Source of the DNA: Cochleicola gelatinilyticus
GTDB lineage: Bacteria; Bacteroidota; Bacteroidia; Flavobacteriales; Flavobacteriaceae
Assembly (NCBI RefSeq): GCF_001637325.1
Contig: NZ_LRXL01000026.1
Coordinates: forward strand, 124,001 to 188,000
Length of the DNA: 64,000 nucleotides
Direction: 5' to 3'
Each line of letters begins with the position of its first letter. Positions within the stretch are counted from its first letter, which is position 1. This document shows, piece by piece, positions 44,247-53,869 of this stretch. The notes below the pieces were generated by a model that did no database searches, was not told where the DNA came from, and saw only the letters and a program-made list of their open reading frames with translations. The position numbers and the translations under genes were made by a program.

Positions 44247-45713
44247 ATGAGCACAATTTCAAAAATAATACATACCCTTTCTGAAGCAGACCGAAAAGAA
44301 TTCGTGGCTTTTCTTAACAAAAAGAATCGTCGAGGAGACACAAAGAACGTACAGCTCTTTCAGTTAATCGCTAAAGATTTTAAAGGACAAATCGATGAAG
44401 AGCTATACGGAAAACCTTCCAAAAATGCCTATCACGCCTTATCGAAACGCCTTCAGGACGCGTTGATAGATTTTATCGCTACAAAAGGATTTTCAGAAGA
44501 AACGAGCGAAGAAATGGATATTCTTAAATTCCTTCTAGCTGCTCGTATTTTCTTTGAATACAAAGAATATAAGATTGCATTTAAAACCCTTCAGAAGGCA
44601 GAAAAACTTGCCTTATCATTAGATGTGTACACCCTTCTTGCCGAAATTAATCATACTAAAATACAGTATGCCCATTACAATGAATATTGGGATTTAAACG
44701 AGCTTATTGCTTCAACGCAACACAACCTACACTTAGTGCAACGTGAACAACATCTTAACATGGCATATGCGAGTATAAAAGCGCAACTTAAGTCGAATAC
44801 CACAAAGCCCGTAAACGAAATTATCCTTGAGGCATTTTCTAAATTTAATATTGAAGTCGACACCACACTTACCTTTAAATCATTGTACCAGCTTCTTAAT
44901 ATTACAGCCACAGCAGCTACGCTTCAAAGTGATTACCATCAAATTTCTCCGTACATGCTCACCTTGTACAAGATTGTTTCAGAAAAACAAAAAGAAACCC
45001 TCACTAAAGACAAACATTTGTATTATCATATTGAGATTCTCAATTTAATGGCGATCACTAATTTCAGAAATAAAAATTTTAGAGCTTCTTCGGAATTTAC
45101 CACGCTCATGAAAACGCAAATGCTGAAACAGAATAGCACGTATTACAATCGTTTTCTTGAAAAATGGACTGTTCTAAAAGCGCTAAACCAAAATTACACA
45201 GGTGCTTCCAGTAATGCCATTTCACTACTTCAAAAATATAAAGGCGATTCGCTAGACATAAAACTTACTCTTGTAATGTGTCATTTTCAACAAAATAACT
45301 ACAAGGAAGCCTATGCAATACTGAAGCATTTTCAGCACAGTGATCGATGGTATGAAAAAAAAACAGGGTGGATCTGGGTACTAAAGAAAAACATCATCGA
45401 AATTTTACTTCTTATGGAATTAGACAAGTTAGATTTGGTGTTAACGCGCTTAGAGAGTTTTAATAAACGGTTTGGAAAACGGCTTAAAAAAGTAGGAGAA
45501 AATAGGGTGATTCAATTTATGAAATTGGTGCGTTTATATTACGAAAACCCAATGGCAGTAACTTCAGAAAAGTTTAAAAATAAGGTTGAAAATTCGTTCG
45601 AATGGATTGGGAAAGAACAAGAAGATATTTTCGTAATGAGTTTCTATGCTTGGTTGAAATCGAAGATGGAACAAACCTCATTGTATGAAACTACATTGAA
45701 GTTAGCACAATAA
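44247..45713 (+). CDS. Uncharacterised all-helical (TPR-like) protein
   Basis: 488 residues with no signal peptide or membrane segment. It begins MSTISKIIHTLSEADRKEFV, a basic patch (NKKNRRGDTKN), then continues as a long series of amphipathic helices. Some segments resemble TPR helices (FEYKEYKIAFKTLQKAEKLA; MCHFQQNNYKEAYAILKHF). It ends in a WLKSKMEQTSLYETTLKLAQ helix. I do not recognise a named family, and predictions of partners would be guesswork. Cytoplasmic by appearance. It lies between the divergent YiaA-type gene and the convergent secreted toroid protein. The following 235 bases are non-coding and hold a short GC-rich inverted repeat. Confidence 0.65.
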   Translation: MSTISKIIHTLSEADRKEFVAFLNKKNRRGDTKNVQLFQLIAKDFKGQIDEELYGKPSKNAYHALSKRLQDALIDFIATKGFSEETSEEMDILKFLLAARIFFEYKEYKIAFKTLQKAEKLALSLDVYTLLAEINHTKIQYAHYNEYWDLNELIASTQHNLHLVQREQHLNMAYASIKAQLKSNTTKPVNEIILEAFSKFNIEVDTTLTFKSLYQLLNITATAATLQSDYHQISPYMLTLYKIVSEKQKETLTKDKHLYYHIEILNLMAITNFRNKNFRASSEFTTLMKTQMLKQNSTYYNRFLEKWTVLKALNQNYTGASSNAISLLQKYKGDSLDIKLTLVMCHFQQNNYKEAYAILKHFQHSDRWYEKKTGWIWVLKKNIIEILLLMELDKLDLVLTRLESFNKRFGKRLKKVGENRVIQFMKLVRLYYENPMAVTSEKFKNKVENSFEWIGKEQEDIFVMSFYAWLKSKMEQTSLYETTLKLAQ

Positions 45714-45948
45714 GAAACACCACTACCATTATTTCCATCCTTTTGGCATAGGTGGCCCGAAATCGCTTCGGGAATGTTAGTGATGTTTTTAATAAATATG
45801 AATTACAGTATTTGTCTCGAAAAAAGGAAACTACTTTCAGACCTTAGTAAAAACGCCATTCGCATATAACTCTTCTCGGCAAAAAAGCTCAATATTTCTA
45901 TTGAAATCACGAACGGCGTTCATCCAACCTACTACTTAAATTTTCACG

Positions 45949-47247
45949 CTAAGCTCCTACTTTACGAAGATATGCGATGTCATTTTCTACGGTTAGTAGT
46001 AAAACACTAGTTGCTGTGCAAAACACTGGGCTTGTTATACAATGATGCCCATTCCAACTACCATCTTCATTCTGAATTTTTAGAATTCGTCCACTCATAT
46101 CATCGTACCATTTTTTCCAATCTTTATCTTTATTCACCACTAAAGACTCTCCCGTTTGCAGAAAACTTAAAAACTCTTCTCCCCCGTTGTTTCCAAATCC
46201 ATTAAGCACATCTTGTTGTTGGGCAGTCTCTTTCGCCGCTTGATACACATTGTAAGAAGCCGCATATTCGATTGCTTCGGGTTTCGAATACCCAGCTTTT
46301 TCGAGGTTAGATACTGTAACAGCTTCTTCTTGAATAGCACCATTTTTAGAAGCTTTTTTAATTGCCTCTTCAGCTTTACGGGCTTGTTTGGCACTTGCAC
46401 GAACACTTCCACTTACCGAGTATAGCATTACCCCTGCTCCGTCTTCGGTCTTTATTGCTCCCGAAGAAGCATTGTAGTTGTCTTTTTGATAGTCTCTGGT
46501 TCGCTTTAAAACATCTTTATCTACAGTTACTCCCACAGCTTCTGCAGCTTCTAACGCGCTGTTTGCCAATCCACTTTGCAACACACCTGCCCAACCTGCT
46601 CCGTTTTGTCTTCCCGAAGCATCGGTTCCTCTTTCAATTTTCGAGATACAGCGATCTAATGCTCGTACTATTCGCTTTTCTTCTGCCCCTTTCACGTTGC
46701 GATCTAACAAAGCTGAGAAGAACTGAGCCGTTAATACAGCATCGATATTTTCACCTAATTTTGTTTGAATCTGAGTACCTCGAACAGTAGTAATAAAAGG
46801 GCTATCACTCGAACTTTCTTCTACTGTTTTTAATAAGAACTGCAATGCCCTCTGAAGGTTCTCAGCATAGGGTCCAGTTTTTAAGGTGGTACCGCTGCGC
46901 AACAAAGCCATAGCAACCATCGAAGTCGTGGCAGGATCTGCTTCGACAGCATGTGGATCTCGAATACTCTGCGCATTGTGACTTCCGGCCCCGTACCCAC
47001 CATTTTTTAATTGAGCCTCCGCCAGCCATGTGAGTCCGTCGCGTACCGACAGGTTTAGATTTTCATTAGTTTTATAAACATTAAATCCTTCCGAAGATTG
47101 TTCCCCCATAGTGGTCATAAAAACACACCCTTCAATAGGCTCAAGAGTTCGTTTGGTTTCTGCGTAGCTTTCTGTGGAGAAATCGAGTAATAAAAAAGTG
47201 CTAACTACCAAGGCAAGAAATGCAGTTAAGATCAATTTTGTTTTCAT
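45949..47247 (-). CDS. Secreted alpha/alpha-toroid (prenyltransferase/squalene-cyclase-like) protein
   Basis: 432 residues. A signal peptide (about 1-28, ending YA) is followed by repeated motifs typical of six-helix toroid folds: VRDGLTWLAEAQLKNGGYGA, NLQRALQFLLKTVEE, DAVLTAQFFSALLDRN, and a late QW-like block ILKIQNEDGSWNGHHC with SPVFCTATSVLLL. The two Cys near the end might form a disulfide. A Lys/Ala/Glu-rich helical insertion (about residues 285-320) interrupts the fold. The family occurs in flavobacteria as secreted proteins of unknown role; no catalytic DxDD-type cyclase motif is seen, so cyclase activity is not implied. It is divergent from the heme lipoprotein gene. Confidence 0.7.
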   Translation of the reverse strand: MKTKLILTAFLALVVSTFLLLDFSTESYAETKRTLEPIEGCVFMTTMGEQSSEGFNVYKTNENLNLSVRDGLTWLAEAQLKNGGYGAGSHNAQSIRDPHAVEADPATTSMVAMALLRSGTTLKTGPYAENLQRALQFLLKTVEESSSDSPFITTVRGTQIQTKLGENIDAVLTAQFFSALLDRNVKGAEEKRIVRALDRCISKIERGTDASGRQNGAGWAGVLQSGLANSALEAAEAVGVTVDKDVLKRTRDYQKDNYNASSGAIKTEDGAGVMLYSVSGSVRASAKQARKAEEAIKKASKNGAIQEEAVTVSNLEKAGYSKPEAIEYAASYNVYQAAKETAQQQDVLNGFGNNGGEEFLSFLQTGESLVVNKDKDWKKWYDDMSGRILKIQNEDGSWNGHHCITSPVFCTATSVLLLTVENDIAYLRKVGA

Positions 47248-47425
47248 AGCGTTTCAGTTTTAATTCGTACCGAAACTATCGCAATCCCTTTCATTATAAA
47301 AACACCCCTGAGGGAATCGAGGTTTTTGATGAGGGAACCACCCATTCGAGGTAGTTTAGAATTAACACGCTTATGGTCTCACTTTCAACCGAATTTTCTA
47401 TTTTTAGAGAAAATTACTTTAAAAT

Positions 47426-48703
47426 ATGAAAACTTACTACGCTTTGCTTTGTATGGCACTGTGCATGCTTACTGCCTGTGGAGGAGATGATGAGTATGTA
47501 CCTGTTGAGGAAACCGATATGGAAGCTCCAACGGCTCCCGTTAACTTAGAGGCTACGACGGTTTCTGAAAATTCGATAAGCCTTTCATGGGGAGCAGCAA
47601 CCGATAATGTGGCGGTAACAGGATATACGCTGTATCAAGACAACGTAATTGTTTTAGACAATCTAGAAACCACATCGGTTCTAGTTAGCGATTTAGAAGA
47701 AGATGCAACTTATACTTTTTACGTAACTGCTTCTGATGCAAAAAACAATGAATCGAATGCCAGCAATACTCTTTCTGTAACTACGGCACTAACACCAATT
47801 GCTTTTACAGAAACACTTTCTGAAATGGGTATTTTCACGGGAACTCTTTCTGAAATTACTCCTGCGGAAGGGGTTCAATTGTATGAGATTAACAGCACAT
47901 TATTTACCGATTACGCTTCCAAACAACGCTTAATCCGCCTTCCTGAAGGGAAATCGATGGAATATAACGGAGATGAATTACTTCCTTTATTTCCAGACAA
48001 TACACTTATTGCAAAAACATTTTATTATAACATTGATGATCGTGACCCTAACCTTGGGAAGCAACTTATTGAAACACGTGTTTTTCTGAAAATTCAGGGC
48101 TCATGGAAAACTGGGAATTACATTTGGAATTCAGATCAAACGGAAGCTACCTATCGCGAATTGGGAAGTATTGAAGCGATTAGTTATATCGATAGTGATG
48201 GAGCTACTCAGAATATAGCGTATGAAATTCCTTCACAGCAGGATTGTGCCACGTGCCATAACAATAATGACATGGTGTTTCCTATCGGAATGAAGCTACG
48301 AAGCATGAATTTTAATCCAGATAATGAAACTATTAACGAAAATCAATTAGACTATTTTATTAATAACGGATTACTTACTGGACTTAGCTCAAGCTCCTTA
48401 GTAAGCACCCTGCCCGATTGGACCGATGAAGCAACATGGGATGTTTTTGAACGATCACGCGCCTATATGGATGTAAATTGTGCACATTGTCACCAACCCG
48501 GAGGTGAAGTAAGTAATTTTGATATCGATTTTAGATTTGAAACTCCTTTCGATGATACTGGTATTTATGCAAATCGTGGTGAAATAGAAGCACGAATACA
48601 AAGTACGGCACCCACCTACAGAATGCCACAGTTGGGTCGCACCATAGTTCATGAAGAAGCAGTTGCCATGCTATTAACATACCTCGAAGCAATCGAAGAT
48701 TAG
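47426..48703 (+). CDS. Fibronectin-III/di-heme c-type lipoprotein (SO2930-like)
   Basis: 425 residues. A lipoprotein signal ends LTAC (Cys18). One fibronectin type III domain follows (about residues 33-118; APVNLEATTVSENSISLSW, TASDAKNNESNASNTLSV). The rest resembles the SO2930-family di-heme cytochrome: LYEINSTLFTDYASKQRLIR, then two heme-binding CxxCH motifs, CATCH (residues 274-278) and CAHCH (352-356), and a possible distal Met (YRMPQLG). It is therefore likely an outer-membrane-anchored, periplasmic or surface electron-transfer protein. No partner enzyme is adjacent. It ends with a terminator and precedes two Spy-like genes. Confidence 0.82.
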   Translation: MKTYYALLCMALCMLTACGGDDEYVPVEETDMEAPTAPVNLEATTVSENSISLSWGAATDNVAVTGYTLYQDNVIVLDNLETTSVLVSDLEEDATYTFYVTASDAKNNESNASNTLSVTTALTPIAFTETLSEMGIFTGTLSEITPAEGVQLYEINSTLFTDYASKQRLIRLPEGKSMEYNGDELLPLFPDNTLIAKTFYYNIDDRDPNLGKQLIETRVFLKIQGSWKTGNYIWNSDQTEATYRELGSIEAISYIDSDGATQNIAYEIPSQQDCATCHNNNDMVFPIGMKLRSMNFNPDNETINENQLDYFINNGLLTGLSSSSLVSTLPDWTDEATWDVFERSRAYMDVNCAHCHQPGGEVSNFDIDFRFETPFDDTGIYANRGEIEARIQSTAPTYRMPQLGRTIVHEEAVAMLLTYLEAIED

Positions 48704-48724
48704 TTTTTGCTATCTAGATATTTT

Positions 48725-48751
48725 AAAGCCATCTTTTGTAGGTGGCTTTTT
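48725..48751 (+). terminator. Terminator of the heme lipoprotein gene
   Basis: AAAGCCATC (48725-48733) pairs with GGTGGCTTT (48741-48749), with one T-G pair, and runs into T-rich sequence, 21 bases after the stop codon. Confidence 0.8.
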
Positions 48752-48826
48752 CTATTTCAACAAATTAAATTAAACCTTTTTTCATTTTTATCGTCCAAAC
48801 AACGTTGAACATAAAAAAAATAAATT

Positions 48827-49273
48827 ATGAAAAAGGTATTAATTGTATGCATCGCTTTAATAAGCATGAGCACATTTGCGCAAGATCGCATGAAAGAAGG
48901 AAAAGAAAACCGAAAAGAAATGCGAGAAAAAATGAAATCGCTTTCTCCTGAACAAAAAGCGCAGTTAAAAGCTAAAAAAATGACATTAGCGCTAGATCTT
49001 TCAGAAAAACAACAAACTGAAATTACTAAGGTTTTAACGCAAGCTATTTCAGAAAGAAAAGATGTAATGGCAAAGAAAAAAGAAACTACCGATAAAACGG
49101 CAGATCAACTCTTTGAAAATCGCCAGCAGTTTTTAGATCAAGAAATTGCCATGAAGAAGAAAATGAAAGAGATTTTAAATGAAGAACAATTTGAAAAATG
49201 GGAGCAGATGGATAAAAAACGTAGAAAACACATGGGAAAGAAAGGAAAACGGTCTAATAACAGAAAAAAATAA
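48827..49273 (+). CDS. Small periplasmic Spy/CpxP-like helical protein
   Basis: 148 residues. A signal peptide ends at about residue 18 (STFAQ). The mature protein is almost entirely helical and very rich in Lys and Glu. LSPEQKAQLKAKKMTLALDL and LDLSEKQQTEITKVL resemble the LTxxQ/Spy-like repeats, and ILNEEQFEKWEQMDKKRRKH forms the second. It ends in a strongly basic tail (KKGKRSNNRKK). Proteins of this type act as periplasmic chaperone-like or stress-sensing factors in other bacteria; the role here is unproven. The next gene, 84 bases downstream, encodes another small protein of the same style. Confidence 0.7.
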   Translation: MKKVLIVCIALISMSTFAQDRMKEGKENRKEMREKMKSLSPEQKAQLKAKKMTLALDLSEKQQTEITKVLTQAISERKDVMAKKKETTDKTADQLFENRQQFLDQEIAMKKKMKEILNEEQFEKWEQMDKKRRKHMGKKGKRSNNRKK

Positions 49274-49357
49274 TTAAATCGATTCCTGTTTTTGGCTCAG
49301 TTTTTGGATATTATCTTAGAAATTGGTTACTTTAGTAATCTCAAAAACAATAAACAA

Positions 49358-49711
49358 ATGAAAAATCTAATTACAGGAATTGCTTTCGCATTTGCAATGG
49401 TGCTAAGTATACAAACTACTACAGCACAAACTAAATTGTCGCAGGACCAAGATAGACCTGAGGTTATTGCAAAACAACAAACTGCCGAATTAACAGAGCA
49501 GTTGAGCTTAAACGGAGAACAAAGCCGTGCTGTTTTCAGAGCTTTAGTTGCAAATGAAATTAATTATAAGAAGCATGTTAATGGAAAAAAAGCAAGTGAC
49601 CCTACCGTAGTAGCTTCCAAAAAGAAGTTTGATAGCTCGCTTGACGAAAACATGAAAAAAACCCTAACTAAAGAACAATATGAAAGTTGGGTTAAAATGA
49701 AAAAAGGATAA
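49358..49711 (+). CDS. Small secreted helical protein, Spy-like
   Basis: 117 residues from the ATG at 49358; the frame opens earlier at a TTG, but the ATG gives a clean signal peptide (MKNLITGIAFAFAMVLSIQ, cleaved near TTTAQ). The body repeats the theme of its neighbour: a helix TAELTEQLSLNGEQSRAVFR and a final LTKEQYESWVKMKKG that parallels the LNEEQFEKWEQM block of the gene before it. The two are probably diverged duplicates. The function is unknown. The gene ends 60 bases before the hemL stop, with a shared terminator between. Confidence 0.65.
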   Translation: MKNLITGIAFAFAMVLSIQTTTAQTKLSQDQDRPEVIAKQQTAELTEQLSLNGEQSRAVFRALVANEINYKKHVNGKKASDPTVVASKKKFDSSLDENMKKTLTKEQYESWVKMKKG

Positions 49712-49734
49712 ATATAATTTCTCCTAAAAAGAAG

Positions 49735-49773
49735 AAATCCCTCTTTAACGAATGTTTTAGAGGGATTTTTTTT
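49735..49773. terminator. Bidirectional terminator between the Spy-like gene and hemL
   Basis: AATCCCTCT (49736-49744) pairs with AGAGGGATT (49759-49767), followed by an eight-T run (49766-49773) on the plus strand. It abuts the hemL stop codon at 49772, so it may serve both converging transcripts. Confidence 0.85.
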
Positions 49774-51061
49774 AATGCAATGTTGCTGCTATCTTTCCGC
49801 AAGCAGCAATGGTTCTATCAAGATCTTTATAGCTTAACGCCTCTGTAATAAACCAGGTTTCAAAAGCGCTTGGAGCAATGTAAATTCCTTCCTTGAGCAT
49901 GCCGTGGAAAAAAGCCTTAAAGGTTTCGTTATTTCCCTGAGCAGCAGTTTCAAAATTAGTCACGGGTGTTTCAGAAAAATGCACCGATATCATAGATCCT
50001 ACACGATTTATAGTATGCACTACGTTATTTTGTTCTAATTGCTTTGCGATACCCTCATGCAAATAAGCTGTTTTTTCGGCTAGTGAAGTGAACAATTCTG
50101 GCTTCGAATTTAATTCAGACAGCATCGCATATCCTGCAGCCATAGCTAATGGGTTACCGCTTAAGGTCCCTGCTTGATAAACGGGTCCTTCTGGCGCCAA
50201 CATTTTCATGAATTCATCTCTCGCAGCAAATGCACCTACAGGAAGTCCTCCACCAATTACTTTTCCGAAGGTTACAATATCACAAGCTACATCATAGAGT
50301 TCTTGAGCGCCTCCTTTTGCCAGTCTAAAACCAGTCATTACCTCATCAAAAATCAATAAGATATTATTTTTATCACACTCTTGTCTTAAGTCTTGTAAAA
50401 AGGATTCACTCGGTGGAATACACCCCATATTCCCTGCAACTGGTTCTATAATAATGCAAGCAATCTCATTTGTATGTTCAGCAATAAGTTTCCGAACGCT
50501 ATCAATATCGTTGTAAGTAGCCAACAAGGTATCTTTCGCTGTTCCTTTCGTTACACCCGGACTGTTAGGTGTTCCAAAGGTAACCGCCCCACTTCCTGCT
50601 TGAATGAGAAACGAATCACTATGACCGTGATAACAACCTGCAAATTTTATTATCTTATCTTTTCCAGTATAGCCCCGTGCCAGTCTTACAGCACTCATAC
50701 AGGCTTCGGTACCACTATTCACAAAACGGATTTTATCAATATTAGGCACCATAGAAACCGCTAAAGCAGCAATTTTAGTTTCAATTTCGGTAGGCATTCC
50801 AAAAGAAGTACCATTCTCTGCAGCTTCAGAAACTGCTTTTACAACAGGATTATGAGCATGCCCTAATATCATAGGGCCCCAAGAATTTATATAATCTATG
50901 AAAGTATTTCCGTCAACATCATAAAGATAAGCCCCCTTTGCTTTTTCAACAAAAATAGGATCTCCTCCAACAGCTTTAAATGCTCTTACAGGTGAATTAA
51001 CTCCACCAGGAATAACTTGTTGTGCCTCGTTAAAAAGCTCACTACTTCGTTTGTAAATCAT
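49772..51061 (-). CDS. hemL: Glutamate-1-semialdehyde 2,1-aminomutase
   Basis: 429 residues. This PLP enzyme makes 5-aminolevulinate, the committed haem precursor, in the C5 pathway. The cofactor lysine is Lys267 in [17 protein letters not shown]. Other family blocks are [20 protein letters not shown] at the start, [52 protein letters not shown] and [16 protein letters not shown]. The motif set and length are those of GSA aminomutase rather than an ornithine or GABA aminotransferase. It follows the glucosaminidase gene by 9 bases, the last of a three-gene minus-strand run. Confidence 0.95.
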   Translation of the reverse strand: MIYKRSSELFNEAQQVIPGGVNSPVRAFKAVGGDPIFVEKAKGAYLYDVDGNTFIDYINSWGPMILGHAHNPVVKAVSEAAENGTSFGMPTEIETKIAALAVSMVPNIDKIRFVNSGTEACMSAVRLARGYTGKDKIIKFAGCYHGHSDSFLIQAGSGAVTFGTPNSPGVTKGTAKDTLLATYNDIDSVRKLIAEHTNEIACIIIEPVAGNMGCIPPSESFLQDLRQECDKNNILLIFDEVMTGFRLAKGGAQELYDVACDIVTFGKVIGGGLPVGAFAARDEFMKMLAPEGPVYQAGTLSGNPLAMAAGYAMLSELNSKPELFTSLAEKTAYLHEGIAKQLEQNNVVHTINRVGSMISVHFSETPVTNFETAAQGNNETFKAFFHGMLKEGIYIAPSAFETWFITEALSYKDLDRTIAACGKIAATLH

Positions 51062-51070
51062 ACTATAGGT

Positions 51071-51934
51071 TTAATTTTGGGACGTAATTAGTTTTTGTCC
51101 AATTGAAATTTCGTTAGAGGTCAAGCCATTAAGTTGCTTTAACCTATCGACAGAAAGTCCGTAACGTTTAGAGATACTATAAAGCGTATCTCCTTTAATA
51201 ACAGTGTACGTAGAACTTGAATGTCTTTCGGTAGAAGTGTGGGAGGCTACAGGAAGCATCCCTTTACCGGTTTTATTTAAAACTGCATCATCGAGTAATG
51301 CTAAATTATAACGTTCTATAATGCTTATTAATTTATCTGGATACTTAGGATCTGTGGCATAACCCGCTTTTCTTAATCCTTTTGCCCAACTTTTATAATC
51401 ATCTTTTTTAAATGTAAAAAGGTCAGCATACCTACTTCTTCCCGATAAAAAAAGCGAATGATCACGGTAAGAATGTTTAGGATCATCATACTTTCTAAAA
51501 CATTCTTGAGATGCGTCATCATCGTGATAAACGCGCCCTCCTGTCCATCCTTTATGGCATTTAATTCCGAAGTGATTTTTTGCTTTTCTAGTTAACTCCC
51601 CTCTACCAGCGCCGCTCTCTAAAATTCCTTGAGCTATCGTAATGCTGGCAGGAATGCCATATTGCTCCATTTCTTCTTTAGCGATTGTACCATAATTGCT
51701 AATATATGCTGCAACCACCTCATCGTAACTTGCGTTTGTTGCGGGCACTACTACCACTGTAGGAGACTCTTCCACCTTATCTGGTGCGGTATTTTTAGTT
51801 CCAGCAATTTTTACGGGTCTTTTAATTCTTTCGGATCTTGGTACTTTTTTATAACCAGTTGCCCCCTTTTTAGATTTACAGCCTGTAAAGCATAGTAATA
51901 GTATAATAAGCAGTGTACCTATTTTTACATTCAT
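51071..51934 (-). CDS. LysM-containing glucosaminidase lipoprotein
   Basis: 287 residues. A lipoprotein signal ends LCFTGC (Cys19), followed by a basic, Pro/Thr-rich spacer. The glucosaminidase (GH73/FlgJ-like) domain covers about residues 72-210, with [20 protein letters not shown] carrying the probable catalytic glutamate, [32 protein letters not shown] and [20 protein letters not shown]-terminal LysM module (about 240-287; [18 protein letters not shown]) binds peptidoglycan. It is probably tethered in the envelope and cleaves glycan strands. It lies one base after the desulfhydrase-like gene and 9 bases before hemL. Confidence 0.88.
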   Translation of the reverse strand: MNVKIGTLLIILLLCFTGCKSKKGATGYKKVPRSERIKRPVKIAGTKNTAPDKVEESPTVVVVPATNASYDEVVAAYISNYGTIAKEEMEQYGIPASITIAQGILESGAGRGELTRKAKNHFGIKCHKGWTGGRVYHDDDASQECFRKYDDPKHSYRDHSLFLSGRSRYADLFTFKKDDYKSWAKGLRKAGYATDPKYPDKLISIIERYNLALLDDAVLNKTGKGMLPVASHTSTERHSSSTYTVIKGDTLYSISKRYGLSVDRLKQLNGLTSNEISIGQKLITSQN

Positions 51935-51935
51935 A

Positions 51936-52853
51936 TCACACGATAATTTGTGGTAAATTTTTCTTTTCTAATTTCACATTCATGCCAGGAATTCCTTGTA
52001 GTCCACCCGTATGAACGGCTAAAATACGGCTATTTTTTTTGAAATACCCTCTTTCTACCATAGCTATAATTCCAAAAATCATCTTCCCAGTGTAGACAGG
52101 ATCCAGTAATATATTTGTATTTTTTTTAAATAAATTTATAAACTGAATTAACTCTGGAGTGACTTTAGAATAGCCTCCAAAACAATAACGATCGGTAAGC
52201 ATAAAATTGTTTTTAGAAGTGTATTTTTTTATTTCTGAAAGCTGAAAGGTTCCTTTTAATGCAGAAAAACCAATCACTTCTTGTGTTTCATCTGAAGCTT
52301 CAATAATTCCTGCCATGGTGCCTCCCGTTCCTACTGAAACCGCTAGATAGTCAAACTCTTTATCCTTTTCAGTAATAATCTCTTTACAGCCATTCACCGC
52401 TAAGGCGTTGGTACCGCCTTCAGGAATACGATAAAAATCTCCAAATACATTCCGAAGTAAATGAATTTCTTCAGGCGTTTCTTTTAATCGATAAGCTTCT
52501 CTAGACACAAAATGCAATTGCATTCCGCAGGCTTCTGCATAACGAAGGGTTGAATTTAATGGTTTATCAGCAAGTTCTTCTCCACGAATAATCCCTATGG
52601 TCTTTAGATTAAACATTTTTCCTGCCGAAGCAACAGCCGCTATATGATTAGAAAAAGCACCTCCATAGGTAAGTAGTACATCTTTACCTTCAACCTTAGC
52701 CTGCTGTAGATTGTATTTTAATTTTCTGTATTTATTCCCTGAGACAAATGGATGAATTAGATCTTCCCGCTTTAAAAATAGTGAAACTGAAGCATCTTCA
52801 AGAACAGGATGCTTAATGGCCATATTTGAAATCATTTCGGGGAATAAATTCAT
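51936..52853 (-). CDS. PLP-dependent ACC deaminase/D-cysteine desulfhydrase-like enzyme
   Basis: 305 residues of the tryptophan-synthase-beta fold. The N-terminus has [20 protein letters not shown], with the PLP-binding lysine in [10 protein letters not shown]. The phosphate-binding glycine loop is [11 protein letters not shown]. Members split D-cysteine, ACC or related amino acids into a keto acid and ammonia (and sulfide for cysteine); the exact substrate cannot be told from sequence, and several residues that distinguish true ACC deaminase would need an alignment. It is the first gene of the run leading to hemL. Upstream, TAGCTTTG (52869-52862) is a possible minus-7 box just before the start. 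Confidence 0.85.
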   Translation of the reverse strand: MNLFPEMISNMAIKHPVLEDASVSLFLKREDLIHPFVSGNKYRKLKYNLQQAKVEGKDVLLTYGGAFSNHIAAVASAGKMFNLKTIGIIRGEELADKPLNSTLRYAEACGMQLHFVSREAYRLKETPEEIHLLRNVFGDFYRIPEGGTNALAVNGCKEIITEKDKEFDYLAVSVGTGGTMAGIIEASDETQEVIGFSALKGTFQLSEIKKYTSKNNFMLTDRYCFGGYSKVTPELIQFINLFKKNTNILLDPVYTGKMIFGIIAMVERGYFKKNSRILAVHTGGLQGIPGMNVKLEKKNLPQIIV

Positions 52854-53039
52854 AGTGTTTGCAAAGCTAATCTGAAAAATTTTACTCAGGTATAAAATAC
52901 GACAATACCTATTCTTAATTAATATATATTTTACAGACTACTGAAAACTTGTTAATAAATATTGCTTTTAATCGATTTAATTTGTTTTTAATCGACAATA
53001 TAATTATCATTGACAATTATTAATCATGCCCCAATTAAT

Positions 53040-53858
53040 ATGAGAAAAAATAGTTCTGCAAATCTTTGCGCTTTTTTATGCTTATTTATTTTCTTTCTAT
53101 ACGGCAGCCATGCCCAAGTAGGAATAAATACAACAACACCTGCGGACGGTGCTCTGTTAGATGTTTCAAGTTCTAATAAAGGTTTTTTAATGCCGCGTGT
53201 TGAACTTACAGGAACCAACGATGTAACCACAATTACTCCCTCAGCTACTACTGGTTTGTTAGTTTACAATACAGTAACTGCGGGCCCCTTAGCAACACAA
53301 GTTACTCCAGGTTTCTATTACTGGAGCGGAGTACAATGGAGACGACTCTATAATCAAGGATATACTCTTAAATATGATCAAACAAGTGAAGCAAGGGCTA
53401 GTGCACTTTCTACAGTTTACACAAATTTACCAGGCTTAAATACTGGAACTATCACAGTACCTTTTAGCGGAACGTACCAAATTATAATACATGGTTTTTA
53501 CGCCGCAGGAAATCTTATAAGTAACTCCTACGATGGCGCAGCACAAGGCTCAATAAGTTTAGCGGTAAGTGAAAACGGTGGAGCGCTCTCTACTCTTAAA
53601 GAGGCGTATGTAACAACCACTTCGAAAAGTGTTAATGGGACTGTTGTAAATAATTTAGCACAAAGTGTTACAATTCTCGTAAACATTGATCTTGATGTAA
53701 CCAAAACATACCGATTTCAAGTACGAGGAAGAGAATGGAAAACAAATAATGTTTCTAGAGGGTACTATGGAAAAAACACGAGTAGCTATTCAGGCGCTAG
53801 CAGTGTTAACGATGCTCAAAGAGGCACTATGAGTATTTCACTTATCAAGCAATTTTAA
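53040..53858 (+). CDS. Secreted surface-type protein with QVGINTTT module, paralog 1
   Basis: 272 residues from the ATG at 53040; a TTG ten codons upstream also opens the frame. A signal peptide (MRKNSSANLCAFLCLFIFFL, ending near SHAQ) leads into VGINTTTPADGALLDVSSS, KGFLMPRVELTG, TTGLLVYNTVTAG and GFYYWSGVQWRRLYN, the shared opening module. The second half (about 110-272) is a beta-rich domain: GTITVPFSGTYQIIIHGFYA, SVTILVNIDLDVTKTYRFQV, and an ending DAQRGTMSISLIKQF. No T9SS sorting domain is visible. It is followed 11 bases later by a close paralog and then by the DUF1028 exoprotein, so the three form an operon. Confidence 0.72.
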   Translation: MRKNSSANLCAFLCLFIFFLYGSHAQVGINTTTPADGALLDVSSSNKGFLMPRVELTGTNDVTTITPSATTGLLVYNTVTAGPLATQVTPGFYYWSGVQWRRLYNQGYTLKYDQTSEARASALSTVYTNLPGLNTGTITVPFSGTYQIIIHGFYAAGNLISNSYDGAAQGSISLAVSENGGALSTLKEAYVTTTSKSVNGTVVNNLAQSVTILVNIDLDVTKTYRFQVRGREWKTNNVSRGYYGKNTSSYSGASSVNDAQRGTMSISLIKQF

Positions 53859-53869
53859 AACATACATTC

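Noticed and set aside
46011-46790. Overlapping plus-strand frames opposite the toroid gene
   Set aside because: Composition (Leu/Cys/Phe-rich) reflects the complement of a real coding gene; no initiation or family features.
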